Positions 63,536-64,000 of a DNA stretch of 64,000 nt are shown one piece after another. The notes beneath the pieces were generated by a model. That model was not told the DNA's origin. It searched no databases and saw nothing but the letters and a program-made list of their open reading frames with translations. Position 1 is the first letter of the stretch, and each line of letters opens with the position of its first letter. Origin of the DNA: Paenibacillus sp. OVF10 (lineage in GTDB: Bacteria; Bacillota; Bacilli; Paenibacillales; Paenibacillaceae); assembly GCA_022836915.1 (NCBI GenBank), contig CP094668.1:6262001-6326000 (forward strand). Reading direction: 5' to 3'. The position numbers were made by a program, and so were the translations under genes.

Positions 63536-64000
63536 TCATTCCTTAACAATAGTCGCATTTTGATAATAGTGTTTCAATATTGCCTGGTAATCATACCCTT
63601 CATCTGCCATGCCTTTGGCTCCCCATTGGGACAAGCCCAAACCGTGGCCATTGCCCTGACCGATGAACATGAAGGTCTGACCCTGCGTTACCGCTCTCGC
63701 TTGACCATCACCACTCATAACGACAAGTGCATTACCGGATGATGTTCCTGCGCCAGAAGAAGACAATACAGAGGCACCATTTGAGCCGGTTTTACTGGCT
63801 GTTTTGCCGTCAGCGCCTAATACAGTATAACTTCCGGTCCCTGCAATATCAAATAAAGTGCTCGGTAATCCACCGAGTGCAGAGCGGTATGTATCGGCAT
63901 ATTTCACCGTCATTGCCTGTCCGTTGGCAGTGACTTCAAGTGCTCTTCCGGAAGGTCCACGCTTGGTCACTTCCAAGGTTGAGATTGAAGCAGGAACAGA
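63536..64000 (-). CDS. SpoIID/LytB-domain protein, C-terminal part (cut by window edge)
   Basis: The last 155 codons of a SpoIID-type protein; the frame is open to the edge. The C-terminal block GQGNGHGLGLSQWGAKGMADEGYDYQAILKHYY is diagnostic of the SpoIID amidase-enhancer/lytic transglycosylase family. These act on peptidoglycan in sporulation or daughter-cell separation. A Gly/Ser-rich stretch (SSSGAGTSSGNALVVM) precedes the conserved core. Its stop is only 6 bases from the queA start, so the two are probably co-transcribed. Whether it is SpoIID itself or a paralogue cannot be judged without the N-terminal part. Confidence 0.85.
   Translation of the reverse strand, partial: SVPASISTLEVTKRGPSGRALEVTANGQAMTVKYADTYRSALGGLPSTLFDIAGTGSYTVLGADGKTASKTGSNGASVLSSSGAGTSSGNALVVMSGDGQARAVTQGQTFMFIGQGNGHGLGLSQWGAKGMADEGYDYQAILKHYYQNATIVKE

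Noticed and set aside
1..64000. CRISPR arrays, tRNA/rRNA genes, transposases, prophage genes
   Set aside because: I found no regularly spaced repeats, tRNA-like cloverleaf with CCA, rRNA core sequence or integrase/transposase motifs anywhere in the window.

Overview
This window is a core-chromosome stretch from an endospore-forming Gram-positive bacterium of the order Bacillales, most probably a Paenibacillus. I infer this from SpoVB and a SpoIID-type protein, T-box leaders on alaS and hisS, Gram-positive Shine-Dalgarno sites with frequent TTG/GTG starts, CymR, IreB, MltG, SEC-C and DUF1292 proteins, and separate secD and secF genes. Gene order follows the Bacillus subtilis yrr/yrv/yrb region with local insertions. 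No rRNA, tRNA, CRISPR array, transposase or prophage gene is visible.

Layout. 1-11 kb: sugar kinase (partial), membrane acyltransferase, KGG stress protein, ilvD, polysaccharide deacetylase, AI-2E transporter, penicillin-binding protein and chemoreceptor. 11-20.6 kb: a minus-strand block AI-2E permease, T-box, alaS, ireB, ruvX, two DUF1292 genes, mltG, trhP1, trhP2 (tRNA charging, cell wall and tRNA wobble hydroxylation). 20.8-25.5 kb: zinc ribbon, PRC-barrel, iscS, coiled-coil protein, cymR and mnmA (sulfur relay to tRNA thiolation). 25.5-36.5 kb is the most variable part: a two-gene fluoride exporter with rarA, a LysR-SDR-EamA module, helD, a TetR/DUF4097 pair and a multidrug-type ABC half transporter. 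36.5-44.4 kb: purine permease, T-box, hisS, aspS, tcdA and a SEC-C/TPR-like protein. 44.4-64 kb: small stress-type proteins, dtd-relA, uraA inserted before apt, recJ, a CDF-like protein, secF, secD, comN, spoVB, DUF421, yrzE-like, yajC, tgt, queA and a SpoIID-domain gene cut by the right edge.

Two observations dominate. First, twenty genes are broken or scrambled by what look like single-base losses in short homopolymers, always repairable by adding one base of the run. That pattern fits uncorrected sequencing or assembly error rather than gene decay, so I annotate these genes full length and note each lesion. Second, two related ~183 bp intergenic elements lie 5' of the purine permease gene and 5' of hisS, in the same orientation. 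Their closing stem carries a compensatory base-pair change, so they are candidates for a structured RNA or a MITE-like repeat.

Functionally the window is mostly housekeeping: translation quality control (alaS, aspS, hisS, dtd), tRNA modification (mnmA, trhP1/2, tcdA, tgt, queA), stringent response (relA), protein export (secD/F, yajC), recombination (recJ, ruvX, rarA) and sporulation. Small uncharacterised proteins and a few transport/regulator cassettes sit between these blocks.
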